From Omphalotus guepiniiformis (Eukaryota > Basidiomycota > Agaricomycetes > Agaricales > Omphalotaceae), in the NCBI GenBank assembly GCA_028554645.1, contig JAQOOI010000064.1:2604001-2668000 (forward strand): 64,000 nt of DNA, read 5' to 3'. The stretch's first letter is position 1, and every line of letters starts with the position of its first letter. The position numbers were made by a program, and so were the translations under genes. Below are positions 1 through 11,877 of this stretch, in pieces. Below the pieces are notes generated by a model that saw only the letters and a program-made list of their open reading frames with translations, was not told the origin of the DNA and did no database searches.

Positions 1-522
1 CGTGGAGCAGTTCTGGCTTCTATTTGCCAGGGCACAAGTATGTACCTGGGAAAGATAGAAGCTGCATTGCCTCCTGCTTCCTTGAGCGTATGTCTTTGTT
101 AAATAAGGTCCGGGTCTCCTGGACCATGATAAGTAGCCTGGATGTTCTTTCAACATTCCAATTACGGATTGTACTTACCTATGTATGTACTCTTTTGCTG
201 GCGGCGATAAGTATACTCGGAGTTCACGGCGCTGTGAGATTACGACGCTCACCAGATCATCTTTTGGATTTTTTGAGATGTGCAAGGATCATTTGCACCC
301 GGGGATAGATGATGTGCTGTTGAGCCTTGTTGAGCCCGGGAATCCATGATCGTTCGCCGGTAACAGCCGCGTAACGCATCACAGAATGGTCACATCGTAA
401 CAAGTAACGGTGTCACAAACTGACGGTGGGATTGCTCTTCCGCAGGAATCGCATGGCTCGTTCTGTTTTTATACTCAACGCGATGTCCGATTGTCAAGGT
501 GTATACTGGCTTGCTCTGAAAT
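1..522. other. intergenic, no gene recognised
   Basis: I see no coding exon with family similarity here. The stretch ends at the first ATG of the GNAT gene and presumably holds its promoter. No clear TATA box or repeat was recognised. Confidence 0.5.
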
Positions 523-1570
523 ATGTCTCAAGATATACACGTTGTGCAAATTCAAGACCCTACAGGTTCGTGTCCGAGTTTGTACATGATACACGCGTCT
601 TATCGGATTTTTCTTTCTTTACAGCTGAGCAGGTTAACACGATTGTAGATGTGTGTGTTAGAGCCTATGTTGAAGGTGTGCTCTACAAAATGGCCGTCAT
701 TGCGTTCATGTGTGTAGATGACACTTGCAACAGACGTAGCAGAGAAGGTTTTCACGGGAGGGGACTCGAGTCTTTCGGAACCAATGTGGCGAGCGTTGGT
801 TCGCGCGGGGCTTCACAGCGGCGCCGTCTACATCGCCTCTGATACTCCCGATCTGAAGACGGTGCTCTCAGTCGGCGTGTGGTTCGGGCCTGGAGAAGTG
901 CTTTGGTCTACGGAGAGATTATTTTGGCATAACGAATATTCTCCTGACACTCATTGTAATAGGGAGGAGCAACGTGCTCTTGGATTTCACGACTTCTATA
1001 GTAAGATTAAGCCAGAGTATCAGAAATGGCTCTCCGAAGATGTTCGTCTTTCCGGACTCTGTTATCACGAAGCCGCGTAGCTAATACGCCTTCTAGTTTT
1101 CGCCTAAGGTTCGCGAGTTCAAGATCAAAGTGCTGGGGCCTAACGTGAGTTTCTTTTATCGGTCTACTAATCCCACGATGCAAACGGAACCGAACCCTTA
1201 GACGGAGCGCGATTCATGGTACTGTAACCTTCTGGCCACGGATCCAAACCACCAGAAACGCGGACTTGCCACAGCCATCCTCAAAACCATTTGCAATAGG
1301 GTATGGAATACTGTTTCAACACCGGTTTCCTTCGTTACTAAATCCTCCTCAGGCGGCGGAAGAAGGGAAATTGGTGGTTTTGGGCACACAGACGGAAGAA
1401 AATGTATGTCCTCATCCTCCTTTTGTGTTGATCTCGCTTCAATCAGTGTCCCTGCACAGGCTGCTTTCTATCGCAAGTTTGGATTCCATGAAGTTGGGAA
1501 AATGGATGAACAGACGCCTTGGGGCTTATTCACGGGCAACATGTTTACCCTCGATCCATCAAAGCTGTGA
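523..1570 (+). CDS. GNAT-family N-acetyltransferase
   Basis: Predicted cytosolic acetyl-CoA-dependent N-acetyltransferase; the substrate is unknown. Eight exons join in one frame to 223 aa: 523-565, 625-677, 718-905, 963-1041, 1097-1144, 1202-1300, 1353-1403 and 1460-1570, all with GT..AG introns. The N-terminal half carries a VWFGPG segment and an EEQRALGFHDFY segment typical of basidiomycete GNATs. The acetyl-CoA-binding motif A is in exon 6 (LLATDPNHQKRGLATAIL, with the Q/RxxGxA-type loop), followed by the motif B segment AAFYRKFGFHEVG in exon 5'-to-3' order after the last introns. The start was chosen because MSQDIHVVQIQDPT joins directly to the conserved EQVNTIVDVCVRAYV helix. The intron at 906-962 is the least certain: it could be retained, adding 19 residues in frame. 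No operon logic applies; the next gene is on the other strand. Confidence 0.85.
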
Positions 1571-1981
1571 ACTATTTCACTTTTCAGTCGAAGTCTGTTC
1601 AAGTGTGTACCCAATTTTGAAATCGATGTATGATATCATAGATTTATGTGACTCGAGTCGAGATTTATGAGGGTTAATGGGCGCTGTGAAGCGGTGTCAC
1701 AGAACCTGACAGAACTCTATATCTCTATATCTCCGCCGTTCATACAGCAGTCCTGTTTAGGCCTTGTCAAGGTTTCGTCGGTGTATCTGTCCGTGCAACA
1801 GTTCAACTGCAGCAAGGCTGGGACGAGCGTGTAACATGTATGATGTACTTCTCAGAATCCTTGTGCCATCGTGGTCGAGCAAGTACGAAGTTCAAACTAC
1901 ATACCCGCATATCGTTCGTCTGGCCGTCACAGCGCCGTCGGTCGATCTCAAAGACCGAATCTAGCTGGTGCTATTTTTGAT
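1571..1981. other. intergenic, convergent 3' ends
   Basis: This short gap lies between the 3' end of the GNAT gene and the 3' end of the UstYa-like gene, so it should contain both terminators. I recognise no gene in it. Confidence 0.5.
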
Positions 1982-2715
1982 CTATAATCTCGATCCGTGA
2001 GCATGCTTGTATCTATGCGGAATTATACCCAATGGGATGGTTACCTGGATGCCATGTTTCACTCGGTACTTGTACCAATCGACCCAATTATCCTTCATTT
2101 CTTCATACACGGCCTCCCAGTCTCGACAAGTATGGGTCTCGCCCCATCTATCCGTGGAGAAATCTCTTTTGGCGAAATCGCCAGGCTCGAGTGTGAGGTC
2201 CGCTTGGCATAGCGTCCATTGTCTGAGCATGTTCAGGCAATGTTGGATGTGAGGCCAGTGTGCTTTGTCGCCGCTGGATATTTCTGCTCCGATGTAGTGG
2301 AAGCAGTGGAGTTGGTGATACAGCGACACGAGGTATGCGCGCTGGTCAGGGCCTAGGCGGGCGACGCCTCGTCCATAGGGTTCGCTCGTGGCCCACTGCT
2401 CTTCGGCCACCGATAGATTGTTGAGGGGATAGTGGTCGCTTTCTTCGACTGTCATTTCGACAAGATTGTGTGAAGGTATCGCTAACGTTTCCTGAATGTC
2501 ATGAATATCCCATGCTGTAGAAGTGTAAGTGGTTTTCGGGTTCTACTAAAGAAGGATGTTTGCTTACAATGTCTTCGTAGACTTGCACTCCGACTTGGAG
2601 TAATGTAGTCAAACCTGAGGTTCCGAACGAACTGAAAGAACTCGTATGTCCAAATTATGGATACGATGCTTAGTGTGCTAAGAACAAGTGCGGTACATTG
2701 TGTTGAGACCCGCAT
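1982..2715 (-). CDS. UstYa-like (DUF3328) oxidase
   Basis: Member of the UstYa/DUF3328 family, fungal copper-type oxidases or cyclases that act in peptide and other specialised-metabolite pathways. Two exons (2715-2568 and 2514-1982 on the minus strand, intron of 53 bp) encode 226 aa. A single N-terminal membrane anchor is visible (STQCTALVLSTLSIVSIIW), then the lumenal domain. Both diagnostic HxxHC motifs are present: YHQLHCFHYI near the middle and HIQHCLNMLRQ about 25 residues later, followed by LCQADLTLE and the conserved RDWEAVYEEM. The first exon ends LRRHS and joins in frame to WDIHDIQETLAIP, which fixes the splice. In ribosomal-peptide pathways these enzymes sit beside a repeat-containing precursor gene; no such precursor is visible nearby. 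P450-1 lies about 2 kb downstream on the same strand. Substrate unknown. Confidence 0.9.
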
Positions 2716-3280
2716 GACGAACGACGCTGGGAGCAGAATCCTAAGTCCAGACTACAAGGATTGCTTTCTGTGATTATTACTTACGACCATATGATATGTG
2801 CCTTTTAGGAGTAAGATAGATGGTGCTCCCCTTGGTTCTCCCGTAGTCAATGTACTTCTGGGAACCTTGATGATCAGTACACTGTAATTTTCTCAGTGTT
2901 TTATGTTTTCGCAGGGCCGGGATTTGGCGGATCCGAAATACATATTACAGATTCCCGGACCGTTATGTTATTCATCAAATCATCAAACACACATGGAAGC
3001 TCCTTCAGCACAGGAATTTTTACCATCATGCATCACTTTGCCGTGACTCGTTAGGCATCGGTAAATAAACATGAATGTATGTAACCACCAGAAGGGCTAC
3101 AATTCGTGAGTCATTTTGTACCTCAACAGCTTTCGCACAATTATTCACGGTCATCTCCCGACACAGGCGGTAGACTCAAAGGAGGCTGTTAGGCTCAGTG
3201 TATAGGGAATTGAGAGCCTGTAAAAATCTGCACCAAGCCTCTCTACTTCCTGCCACCAGCAGCTCGAGAACTGCGGCGCT
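2716..3280. other. intergenic, divergent promoter region
   Basis: This is the shared upstream region of the UstYa-like gene (minus) and the But2-domain gene (plus). No repeat or RNA gene was recognised. Confidence 0.5.
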
Positions 3281-4331
3281 ATGGCACAAGGAGCATCCTA
3301 CGACCCCCTTCCTCAAAGCGACGACTCAGAAGATAAATTAGATCCAAGCAATACGCCTAACACAACTCCAAGTAATGAAGGTATGATACCTTGTTGATAT
3401 CTAGTCATCGTAGGATTTGCGGCCTGACTTGTCAAGGACACTGTTTCCTTTCTACCCTCAGTCGCCAAGCTATTCGCGTATCGCTTGTTATCCTTGGGAT
3501 ATGCGCCGTAGTTGACGCTTGTCTGGGTGCATATGTTGCGTATCTTTATCTGCAAAGTCGACCTTTGGCTGGATCTTCTTCGAGTTCAGACACCTTCCCT
3601 CTCCGTCACACGTACATCGGCTTCGATCGTCTTTATTCCAATCAGTCGCATTTGAACCGTCCAAGCCGGGGTCCTGTCGTTAATCTGCCTCGCGCTTCCA
3701 TTCAGGTATCAGCAACGGAAAAAACGAAGGTTTATTCTCAATGGATGGAGTCGCTCGTAGACGACAACGGTATAGTGCCTGTTTTCGCTCAAAAGCTGCA
3801 TGTAACACCTCAAGTATGTTGATTCGTCTTTCAATTCCCTGGTCACGAACACTAACGAGAAAACAACAGGTATCGACGATTGTTCAGTTTCGAGCAATTG
3901 ATTATGGCATGGAAGATTGCGTCCTCGCTCTGACTGTACCTCCTACCCAAACGAATAGTTCGGGCTTCATTATATCGGACTTTGAAGAGGATCGAGTAGC
4001 AAAAGTTGACGTTTGGTCTCTATCGATAGAGTCGAAACTCGACCGCCGAACTCTTTCGTGGAACACGAAGCCAGAGCGTGGTGCTTATGTCGGTCGCTTG
4101 GATATATCCTCAGGTTCAGGACCTACCTACAACATTTCCAAATTTCCTTGCTCATGGGGATCGTACCACACTTTCGAGTTATCTTGCGCTACTTCAGAGT
4201 GTGGTGTAGACGCTACAAGCGTTAACAAGACAGCGACAGGTGAGATCTGATCATTTTTACAATTCGTGATGGAAGAAAGAGGACTCATTTATGCTTCAGG
4301 GTTGTACATGCTACAGTATCAGACTGCGTAA
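3281..4331 (+). CDS. But2 C-terminal-domain membrane protein
   Basis: Resembles the large Agaricomycete family annotated as ubiquitin 3 binding protein But2 C-terminal domain; biochemical function unknown. Four exons (3281-3380, 3437-3813, 3870-4239, 4300-4331) give 292 aa. The order is an acidic, Ser/Thr-rich cytosolic N-terminus (about 35 aa), one hydrophobic segment (VSLVILGICAVVDACLGAYV), a Ser-rich linker, then the conserved domain beginning RHTYIGFDRLY and including INLPR-like NLPRASIQVS, VTPQVSTIVQFRAIDYGMEDC, VDVWSL and a Cys-rich end (PCSWGSYHTFELSC, CGVD). The last exon supplies the usual GLYMLQYQT ending. Likely a type II membrane or secreted protein. The first acceptor (3436) was chosen because the more obvious pyrimidine-rich AG at about 3462 breaks the frame. 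Confidence 0.8.
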
Positions 4332-4651
4332 CGATCCAGTCGAGTACCGGTTGATGTGACAATCATCATCTTGAGTCATGAAGCGAATGCAGCGTATGTG
4401 AAGAATATACAGTATATTTATCATTCGCCCAGGGTTTATTCGCGACTAGAACTGGAGTGTCCCAGATTCGACTGGGTTGACCATCTAGTATTCTATTGTG
4501 CGACGCCGAGGACGGTCTAATACGATTACGAGTACACGCACTGTTTCTTTAAATTTCAAAAAAGGCTGTAATACATAAAATTTATCACTGCTGTACATAT
4601 CAAATCATGACCCTTGAATGTACTCAAGCGATCCCGCACCTCGCTTAACCT
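4332..4651. other. intergenic, convergent 3' ends
   Basis: The gap lies between the But2-like gene and the end of P450-1. No gene is seen; both transcripts should terminate here. Confidence 0.5.
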
Positions 4652-7166
4652 TCACTCATTTAGAGATAGCGAAGGAGTAACTCGTACTATGTACGACGAC
4701 TTCATGGCCATTCTAATGACCATCGGCAACACAATGTCAATAGGCCCGTCCTTCACCGTAGGTCTCTGTACATTCATAGACCTCTTTACCCATACGTCGT
4801 CATTCGGAACACCCAGCCCGAATTCGAAAGAGCGGAGGAGTGTGAATATGAGAGCCTTCATCCTGTCAAAGTACCATCAGTATGATAAGTACGAGGATAA
4901 TAAGTGCGAATAGTGAGAGGTATAAGTACTCACTCAACGAGAGCAAATCGCCAACCGATACAAGCGCGCGGCCCACCGAGGAAGGTGAGCGTGTTACCCC
5001 AGACGCCTGGAATCGCGGAGACAGTTGTGGGTACTTGCTGCCACCGAGCAGGTCTATATCATACATGAGTTAGTTAAAAAGTCGACACACTGGGTATACG
5101 GCAATTAAACTCACTTGAACTCCTCAGCGTCTTCACCCCACAATGATTTGTCTCTGTTAATAGCGGCGATGTGGATGGACAGTTTTTGACCCTTCTTAAT
5201 CCTAATATCGCGCAAAAAGGGAAAAGGACAAGGAGTTGTCAGGATTGATAGCAGTGGTACTTGGGTATTTCAGGGTGTCTTACGGTATTTCATGAAGAAC
5301 ATCTCCGTCAACGTTCCTCACAGGATTGGAGAGAGGAATCACGTCGTCCCTTGTCGCAACGCGACTGGCGCTCACCACGGGTGGGTACAGTCTAAGGACC
5401 TCGCGCACGAAAGCATCAAGGTAGGGAAGAGCATTGAGTGTCTCCATCGTGGGACTCTCCGTGGTAACGGAGAGAAGTTCGGCACGTAATTGAGCTTGGT
5501 TGGAGGGATTTTGAGCTAGGGCGTACAGGGCCCAGGTTGTTGAGATGCTGTGTTAGAACAATGAGCAGTGAGTAGAGGTAGAGCAGAATACGCAAAGTAA
5601 AGACTGAGTACTATACCTTGTTGTTTCGTGACCGGCTATCAAGAACGTTGGGATCTCTAGAAGATAGTAAAACTTCAGACTCATAGCATCATCTTTGCAT
5701 AGGCTGATACCTACGTGCAACCACATCCTCCTCATCCATCCTCTCCTTCCACAGCTCCGTGGTCAAATTCGATTTAACTAGCAACGAGAGGAGGTCCCGA
5801 CCACCACCGCCCCAGTTGTCTCCTTTCTGACCAGTACCTATGTAGTAGGCTTTGCTCCTATTTACGAGCTCATGTCCCAAGCGCCTCGTAGTGGTGATGG
5901 CAGAAGATACCGACGAATTCATCAACTTTGGCTAGAGCGAGAAGGAAGTAAGCCCAATGCACCGCTAGTAAATCTGGGGGATTGACTTACGAAAATGCGT
6001 AGGAAAGGTACATTGGCTTGTAAAATTCTCCAAGGGGTGAATATACCAGGTGGAGAGCGGAAAAGGGCAGAGAAAGCCTCGTCGAGCTCGTTATCTGACC
6101 CGTCGTTGTTCAAAGCCTTGAAGTCGGAATCGAACCCTGAAGGTCACGGCGTCAAGTCAGTGATTGGTTTGCTCCACATTGCGTTCGAAAGTGTAGGGAA
6201 AAGTGGACATACCAGTAGAGCCGATGATGTCTAGAGTAGCTTTGCTGAGCCATGATACTGCGTCGATCTCAGTGGTGCCGCCTTGGCGGGAGAGCTGGGC
6301 TGCCCAGATGTCGTGAAGCTATGAAAGAAAGAAACAGTGAAAACGGTTCAGTTAAAGGGTTAAGGCTCTGTGAGGCGAAAGGCACCTGCCTGGATGGACT
6401 TTGCAATGAATGTTTCGGTAAGTTGTCGTATTTGACTTTGACCGAATGCTGGGTTCTATAGTGTGGGTTAGCTCCACAGATCTGGAATCGTTGAGTTTAG
6501 TTAACCTTAAGACTTACCATGACTTTACGCTGGAAGAGCCGATTCAGACGCCTGTAACAACAAACTGGGAGATAGTTCATTACTTACCTGAAGTTTGTGT
6601 TTGTCTCCTTCTGTGATGAGGACACCTGTTGTATCGAACATCAGCATCGCATTCAAAAATCCGTTCAGAGGGGACAAGTACGGACTATCGCCAAGAGCCA
6701 GATGTAGTATATAGCGCATACTCTTGGGTTTATGGTATATATCATCGTTCTTCAGGATGTGCTGAATAGCTTTAATATCGATAGTCTGTAATCTTGAATG
6801 AGCCTAAGAGAGGTTGAATTGAGTTGAATGAACCATCACGAACGACGGCACTCACATTGAAGAAGTCGTGAGAGATGAATGTGTGACCGTATTCCTCAAA
6901 CCACTGTTCCTGGATACCTTTCGAGGAGATGGGGCCATGCTATATGTGTCGAGCGGTCAGCACCAATTTGCTGCAGAACAACAGAGACTCACATCATTCC
7001 AGATGTCTTTGAAGCTCCCGTAGATGAAGCTACGGCTCTTGGGTCCTTGAAGCTTGCGTACAGGGGAGATCATTTCGACGATAAGACAATGAGCAAATTG
7101 ACAGAAGCCGTAGAGGACGAGACTAAACGCCAGCATAACTGGAGAGAAAAGCTGAGGATAATTCAT
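4652..7166 (-). CDS. cytochrome P450 (P450-1)
   Basis: Heme-thiolate monooxygenase, probably ER-anchored. All expected parts are present in order on the minus strand: an N-terminal membrane anchor ([19 protein letters not shown]), the Pro-rich hinge [48 protein letters not shown], the I-helix [11 protein letters not shown], the K-helix ExxR ([11 protein letters not shown]), the PARW segment, and the heme loop [17 protein letters not shown] with its Cys ligand. About a dozen short introns interrupt it. I start at 7166 (ATG of MNYPQLF), since the codon at 7190 is GTG. The protein seems intact, about 550 aa. It is clearly diverged from the three similar P450s further along (it has GGPRACIG and a Gly-rich insert [10 protein letters not shown]), so it is an older paralogue or a separate family member. 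It lies 2 kb from the UstYa-like oxidase on the same strand, which may or may not be meaningful. Confidence 0.88.
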
Positions 7167-8033
7167 GTGGGCCCTCGAGTTCAGTAACACATAATTGAGG
7201 TGTTGGGCTTTCGACGTTTAAAGAGAAGGAGTCTATATAGGTCCTCAGTAGCGCCTTTTGTCCCGGTTTCTCCGACCCATGTTCGACGTTAAAAGATCGT
7301 AGAAGGATATATGCGTGTTCTATACACCCTGCGAGCAACTAGATCTCATAAATAGACAATTTGGTTTGCTTATATCACGGGGGAACAAGTGCATTGAAGG
7401 TCCAAGCAAGAATTCGGATATGCAGAGCATTGCCTGTATGAGAGGTTCATGAACAGCGTTTAAGTCGAATTAGATCCGGATCCTTACCAAGAGTAGATAT
7501 TTATCAACATGCTGTCTTGATTTCAGCTGTACTGCGTATAATTGAGCAGAGGTCAACAACTTCAGCAGGACGTGTGTATAGTGCCGAGACAGAGACGCGA
7601 AGCATTCAAATTCGGCAAACCTCCTCCTGTCTCCCTCGGTATGTAGACGCGCGCCTCTCTCAAGACTTGAAAGCTTCCAACTTCAAAGATCGATCCACTC
7701 TTTAGATTAGCTGGGCTTATTGAGGTTGATATAACTTGTTTTCTATCTCTCGCACATTTTGGAACTTGAGTGGACCTCTGAACTATGTATATCTCTTTTA
7801 TCAATCGTAATTGAGTAATTGAACAAGTTGATACGGTCCATACGGAGCTGAGTCTTGGACCATGTACATCATACACTTCTTTACATACATCGAAGCTACA
7901 TTTAGCTGTAAGGATTCAATGAAGATGTAATTGAAGCGCATTTAGCGCGCTTCATTGGGCGTGTTCGACGAATAAGGCTTTAAACCACACATTGAGTTGC
8001 TCTACTTCTAACCACCATCATCTCCGCGCAGTG
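7167..8033. other. intergenic, divergent promoter region
   Basis: About 870 bp separate P450-1 (minus) and the phytase gene (plus). Open frames here are short and lack codon logic or family similarity. I see no RNA gene or repeat. Confidence 0.5.
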
Positions 8034-10525
8034 ATGGACGTCGAGCGAGGCCAGTCCTCGCAGTACACTACCTATGACAATGACGGGCACGAAGCTGAGG
8101 CTCTTCTCCCTACTCATGCAAAACCAGAGTCCGACGTTCAACAGCAGCATGTACCTCCGAAATCCACTTCTTTCCCGTTTTGCACCAGGACCAACTTTTC
8201 CATCCTTCACTTGACATCTGCGTTCGTAGCAGGTATCATTGGTTGTTTCCTTACACAGTACGCTATATGCGGTTCTGGATGCTTCAGTCCTGCCAGCCGG
8301 ACTTCAAGCTCGAGTTCAGGCTCGGAAGCAGGCTTGCTAGCGGAACCTATCGCTGGCTCGACAGAAGTTCACCCGTTCCCACCTACTTCGCCCACAAACG
8401 TTTTTCCTTCTTTGTTCCCGACCGACGTCGGTTATCCAGGCGGAACACCCACAGGGGCCGAACCAGCCCTAATCGCTACCGCGCCTTCATACCCAATACA
8501 CACTGGCGCGGCACAGCTCGTCAAGCCTGCTTCGCTAGGTGGGGCAAAGTCTGGGAAGGGCAAGAAGGAGTTTGATTTGTTTAAGCATTGGGGAAACCTT
8601 TCGCCTTGGTATAGCAATGAACGAGGTGCTTTTGGGTTGGACTCGGGTCCTGAGACGCCAGAAACATGTCGCGTTACTGGGTTGCATTTCTTGCATAGGC
8701 ATGGGGCAAGATATCCTACGGCTTGGGGTGAGTATCTATTCTTGCGATATGGATGAGATGATTGAGCTTTTGTCTTCTTTTCACAGCGTCCTATGGTGGA
8801 CCAGCAAATTTCTCTTCGCGTCTTAACCAGGTGTACGATAAATGGACTGCAACAGGCGATCTGGCTTTCATGAATGACTGGTGCGTGACTTGCAGAATTT
8901 TTAAGCGGGTGCATCGAGCTGACTGTATTTGTAGGACGTACAAACTCGGTGAAGAAGTCCTTACGCCTTTCGGGAGGCAGCAACTCTGTCAGTTCATTCT
9001 TATTTTGAGTGACTCCTTACTGATGAACACTGCTCAGACGACCTTGGTATTTCCATGAGGCTCAAATACGGATTCTTGCTCAATGTATGCTTTTCCGTAT
9101 CATTTTTTGACTTAACTCTTGACTCGGGGCCATTCATGCGTAGAACTTTACTGAGACGAACACTATCCCTGTCTTCCGTACCGAGTCACAGTGCGTCTCG
9201 ACCTTCACATCCCTGAAAGATAGATTCTAAAACATCCACACTGGTAGAGATCGTATGCTGCATTCGGCACTCAATTTCGCAATTGGGTTCTTTGGGTATC
9301 CTATCGAGGGGAAGTACCAGCAAAGTATTACTATTGAAGCTAATGGAGTAAGTCATTGGCTTCTTTGATTTTACCCGTCCTAAATATCCTTCTCTCATAG
9401 TTCAACAACACACTCGCGCCCTACGACACGTAAGTATAACTTAATTGTCCACCTACCTTTTCGTCTGACTTTACACTCCACCTGCACAAATTCGCGTCTC
9501 GGCCCTATCCGCGACCGCGGAAACTGGTACGTCGAGCGCTGGGCTGCAATCTATCTCAAGGATGCGGTGGCAAGGCTACAACCTCAGTTGGAAGGATTCG
9601 AGTTGACCGTAGAAGATGTCTACACGATGCAGCAGATGTGTGCTTACGAAGTGAGTCCTGATAAATTGTTCTCTCCATCTACAACTCCCCTCCTTAAATA
9701 TAATACCTGTTCAGACCGTGGCAGTCGGCTACTCTAAATTCTGCGAACTTTTCACTCAAGACGAATGGCTCGGTTTCGACTATGCGCTTGACCTGTCTTT
9801 CTGGTACAACTCCGCGTTTGGCTCGCCCGTTGGGAGGGTTCAGGGTGTCGGTTGGATTCAAGAGCTTTTAGCGCGTCTAGAAGGCAAGCCGATGGAAGAA
9901 GGGGATCATAGGTTCTCCACGAATTCGACGTTGAATGATAATCCGATTACGTTCCCGTTGAATCAGAGTCTCTATGTCGATGCGACACATGAGGTCGTTG
10001 TGCTCAACAGTGGGTGTCTTTTGCCCTTTTTGGGTCTCGGGACGGTAGTGCTGATAATATTTTCCCTTTAAGTTGTGACAGCGTTGAACTTGACTTCATT
10101 AGCAGCTGGCGGGCCTTTACCGTATGACCACATACCAGAGAATCAGACATTCAAGGTGTCGAGGATTGCACCTTTTGCGACGAACGTTCAATTCCAGAGT
10201 ACGTCCAGATTTCTTTTGTTAGCATTCATATGCTAACGATATAATCTCCCTGTTTCCAGTCCTTTCCTGCTCAGATCCCTCGCTCCAAGGCCAACAAATC
10301 CGAGTAATTCTCAACGATGCACCGGTTCCACTCACCGGGATCAAGGGTTGCCCTGAGCAGAAGGATGGGATGTGTGCGGTGGATACGTTTGTGAAGGCGC
10401 AGAAGGAGATTGTTGAGGGGGTACGATGGGAGTGGGATTGCTTGGGTGATTGGGCTGGGAGCTTGCCCGAGGGAACGGAATGGGAGACGGTTACGGGAGA
10501 TGCGCCGAAGGCAGGTACTGTGTGA
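8034..10525 (+). CDS. histidine acid phosphatase (phytase-like)
   Basis: Branch 2 histidine phosphatase that hydrolyses phosphomonoesters, possibly phytate. The N-terminus is cytosolic (about 60 aa) with one transmembrane segment (LHLTSAFVAGIIGCFLTQYA), then a Ser/Pro/Thr-rich stalk, so it is probably a surface-anchored ectoenzyme rather than a free secreted phytase. The catalytic motif is LHFLHRHGARYPT, ending exon 1. Then come LYDLGISMRLKYGFLLN, TESQDRMLHSALNFAIGFFG, LAPYDTC and FWYNSAFGSP. The proton-donor segment reads ATHEVVVLN, i.e. HE in place of the commoner HD. The C-terminal part is Cys-containing. The true start is the ATG at 8034; the upstream in-frame TTG is unlikely. Oddity: the intron starting at 9430 has no AG before the coding frame resumes at about 9482-9488, described under findings. 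All other introns are GT..AG. Confidence 0.88.
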
Positions 10526-10828
10526 GGTTTTAGTCGCGAAGCGGTTGATATACAATAGACGAGGGTGAGGTGTTTAGAGCGTGGGTCTTGGTGCTTAAAT
10601 GGTTGTGCGTGCGGTTGATATGATATATGCAGGGGATCTGTCGGGACACGTTTCTTTTTCTTTTGCATTTGCACCTATGTGCATACACGTTGTCGGTATA
10701 GTATTAGTATGGAGCACCTGGCGGATGGTTATTTTAATACCCTGCGAGCAACCTTTCGATCGGACGTTTGCAAAGTCGGAGAGATGCAACCACCTATCAT
10801 CATCATTACGAATCCTAACGGAATGTCT
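10526..10828. other. intergenic
   Basis: 3' region of the phytase gene leading into the methyltransferase relic. No gene is recognised. Confidence 0.45.
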
Positions 10829-10909
10829 ATCGTGAGTATCGATATCAGTGAAGGGATGGTCGACATGTATAACTTAGTGAGGTATCAATGTATACCCATG
10901 AAGGCTAGT
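10829..10909 (+). pseudogene. methyltransferase relic (motif I region)
   Basis: An isolated piece of about 27 codons reads IVSIDISEGMVDMYN, then RYQCIPMKA. It matches the post-motif I segment of the intact methyltransferase at 28620-29464 (VGVDISEGMVDKYNERVRNQGIP). No other part of the gene can be found around it. It points tail-to-tail toward the truncated reductase ER-A, the same geometry as a second relic next to ER-C at 45 kb. Confidence 0.7.
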
Positions 10910-10988
10910 ATGTCTCACGTCACTCGACGCTTTCAATGAACATAGTAGAATGACACCTCTTCATAGACTAAGATCTACTACATCCAGC

Positions 10989-11877
10989 TCACGTTTCCCT
11001 AGGATCAACGACCAACTTCACTCCGCTTACTTGCCCTAATTCCAGTCTTCTCAATCCATCCGCAATTCCACCCAACCCCCCTGGCAACTTTTCAATTCTT
11101 AATGGCTGCATAAATACACATCAGACCTTACCACTGACACCCGGTTCACGCAAGAGAAAATGACAAACCTTGATGATCCCCTTGTGCAAAAATTCTTCCA
11201 GATTTGCATACATTCCCTTCCCAACGTCTCTATACAAATGTGACATACCTCCTACCCTAATGGCCCTCCGATTCTCACTGGGACTTATCCACTCGTCCGG
11301 CACAAGATCGACGGTAAGCAGAGTGCCTCCGGGAGAGACTAGGTCAAATTGCGCTTGTGTAATGGACGAATGGACGCAGTCGTAGACGAGTCTCAGGGGT
11401 TGAACGGTTCCACTACCTTTGACGGTGAGAATGTTCTTGATCTCCTTCGCGAGCTCCGATTCAAAAATGTTCCGGTCAAGGGTGTGTGTCGCGCCGAGAG
11501 AGCGGAGACACTCTGCATGCTTGAGTGAGGAAGTTGTGATGATAGGTGAATATCCCATGTACTTTGCGATTTGAATGACTGAGTCTCTCCATGGTAAGCA
11601 ATCGATACACCCGACCCCCCAAAAAAACGATCTGCTGACCGTATTGTCCCACACTGGAAGAACCTCCGAGGACGACAATAGGCTGATCACGATAGTAATC
11701 CTTTGCATCGTCAGCCCAGAACTCTTTCAAAGCCGCACCACCGCGCTCTGGTTCGTTAATTGAAACGGAGTGTCCATGTATATTGGGCATAGGACGACAT
11801 AGGCCGAAAGCTGCCGTACCGAGCGCGACAGGCATAGAAGATGCTTCCAATGTCGTTATTTGAGGAGGAACCATAGT
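10989..11877 (-). pseudogene. 5'-truncated ToxD-like reductase (ER-A)
   Basis: Medium-chain dehydrogenase/reductase fragment of the ToxD/LovC trans-enoyl-reductase type. It starts at PPQITTLEASSMPVALG and keeps the whole nucleotide-binding half (VVLGGSSSVGQY, the HAECLRSLGATHTLDRN segment, LVSPGGTLL) and the last exon ending VVDPRET with its stop at 10989-10991. The first about 130 residues (GroES-like catalytic domain, microexon and following exon) are missing: the acetate transporter gene ends only about 370 bp upstream and nothing like those exons lies between. The remaining frame has no internal stop once introns are removed, so loss may be recent or the fragment may still be transcribed. 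It is most similar by eye to ER-C (shared MPNIHG and TVQPLRLVYDCVH). Confidence 0.82.

Noticed and set aside
8432..8983. 183-codon open frame on the minus strand opposite the phytase gene
   Set aside because: It is the shadow of the phytase exons, which have clear family motifs on the plus strand, and it crosses their introns.
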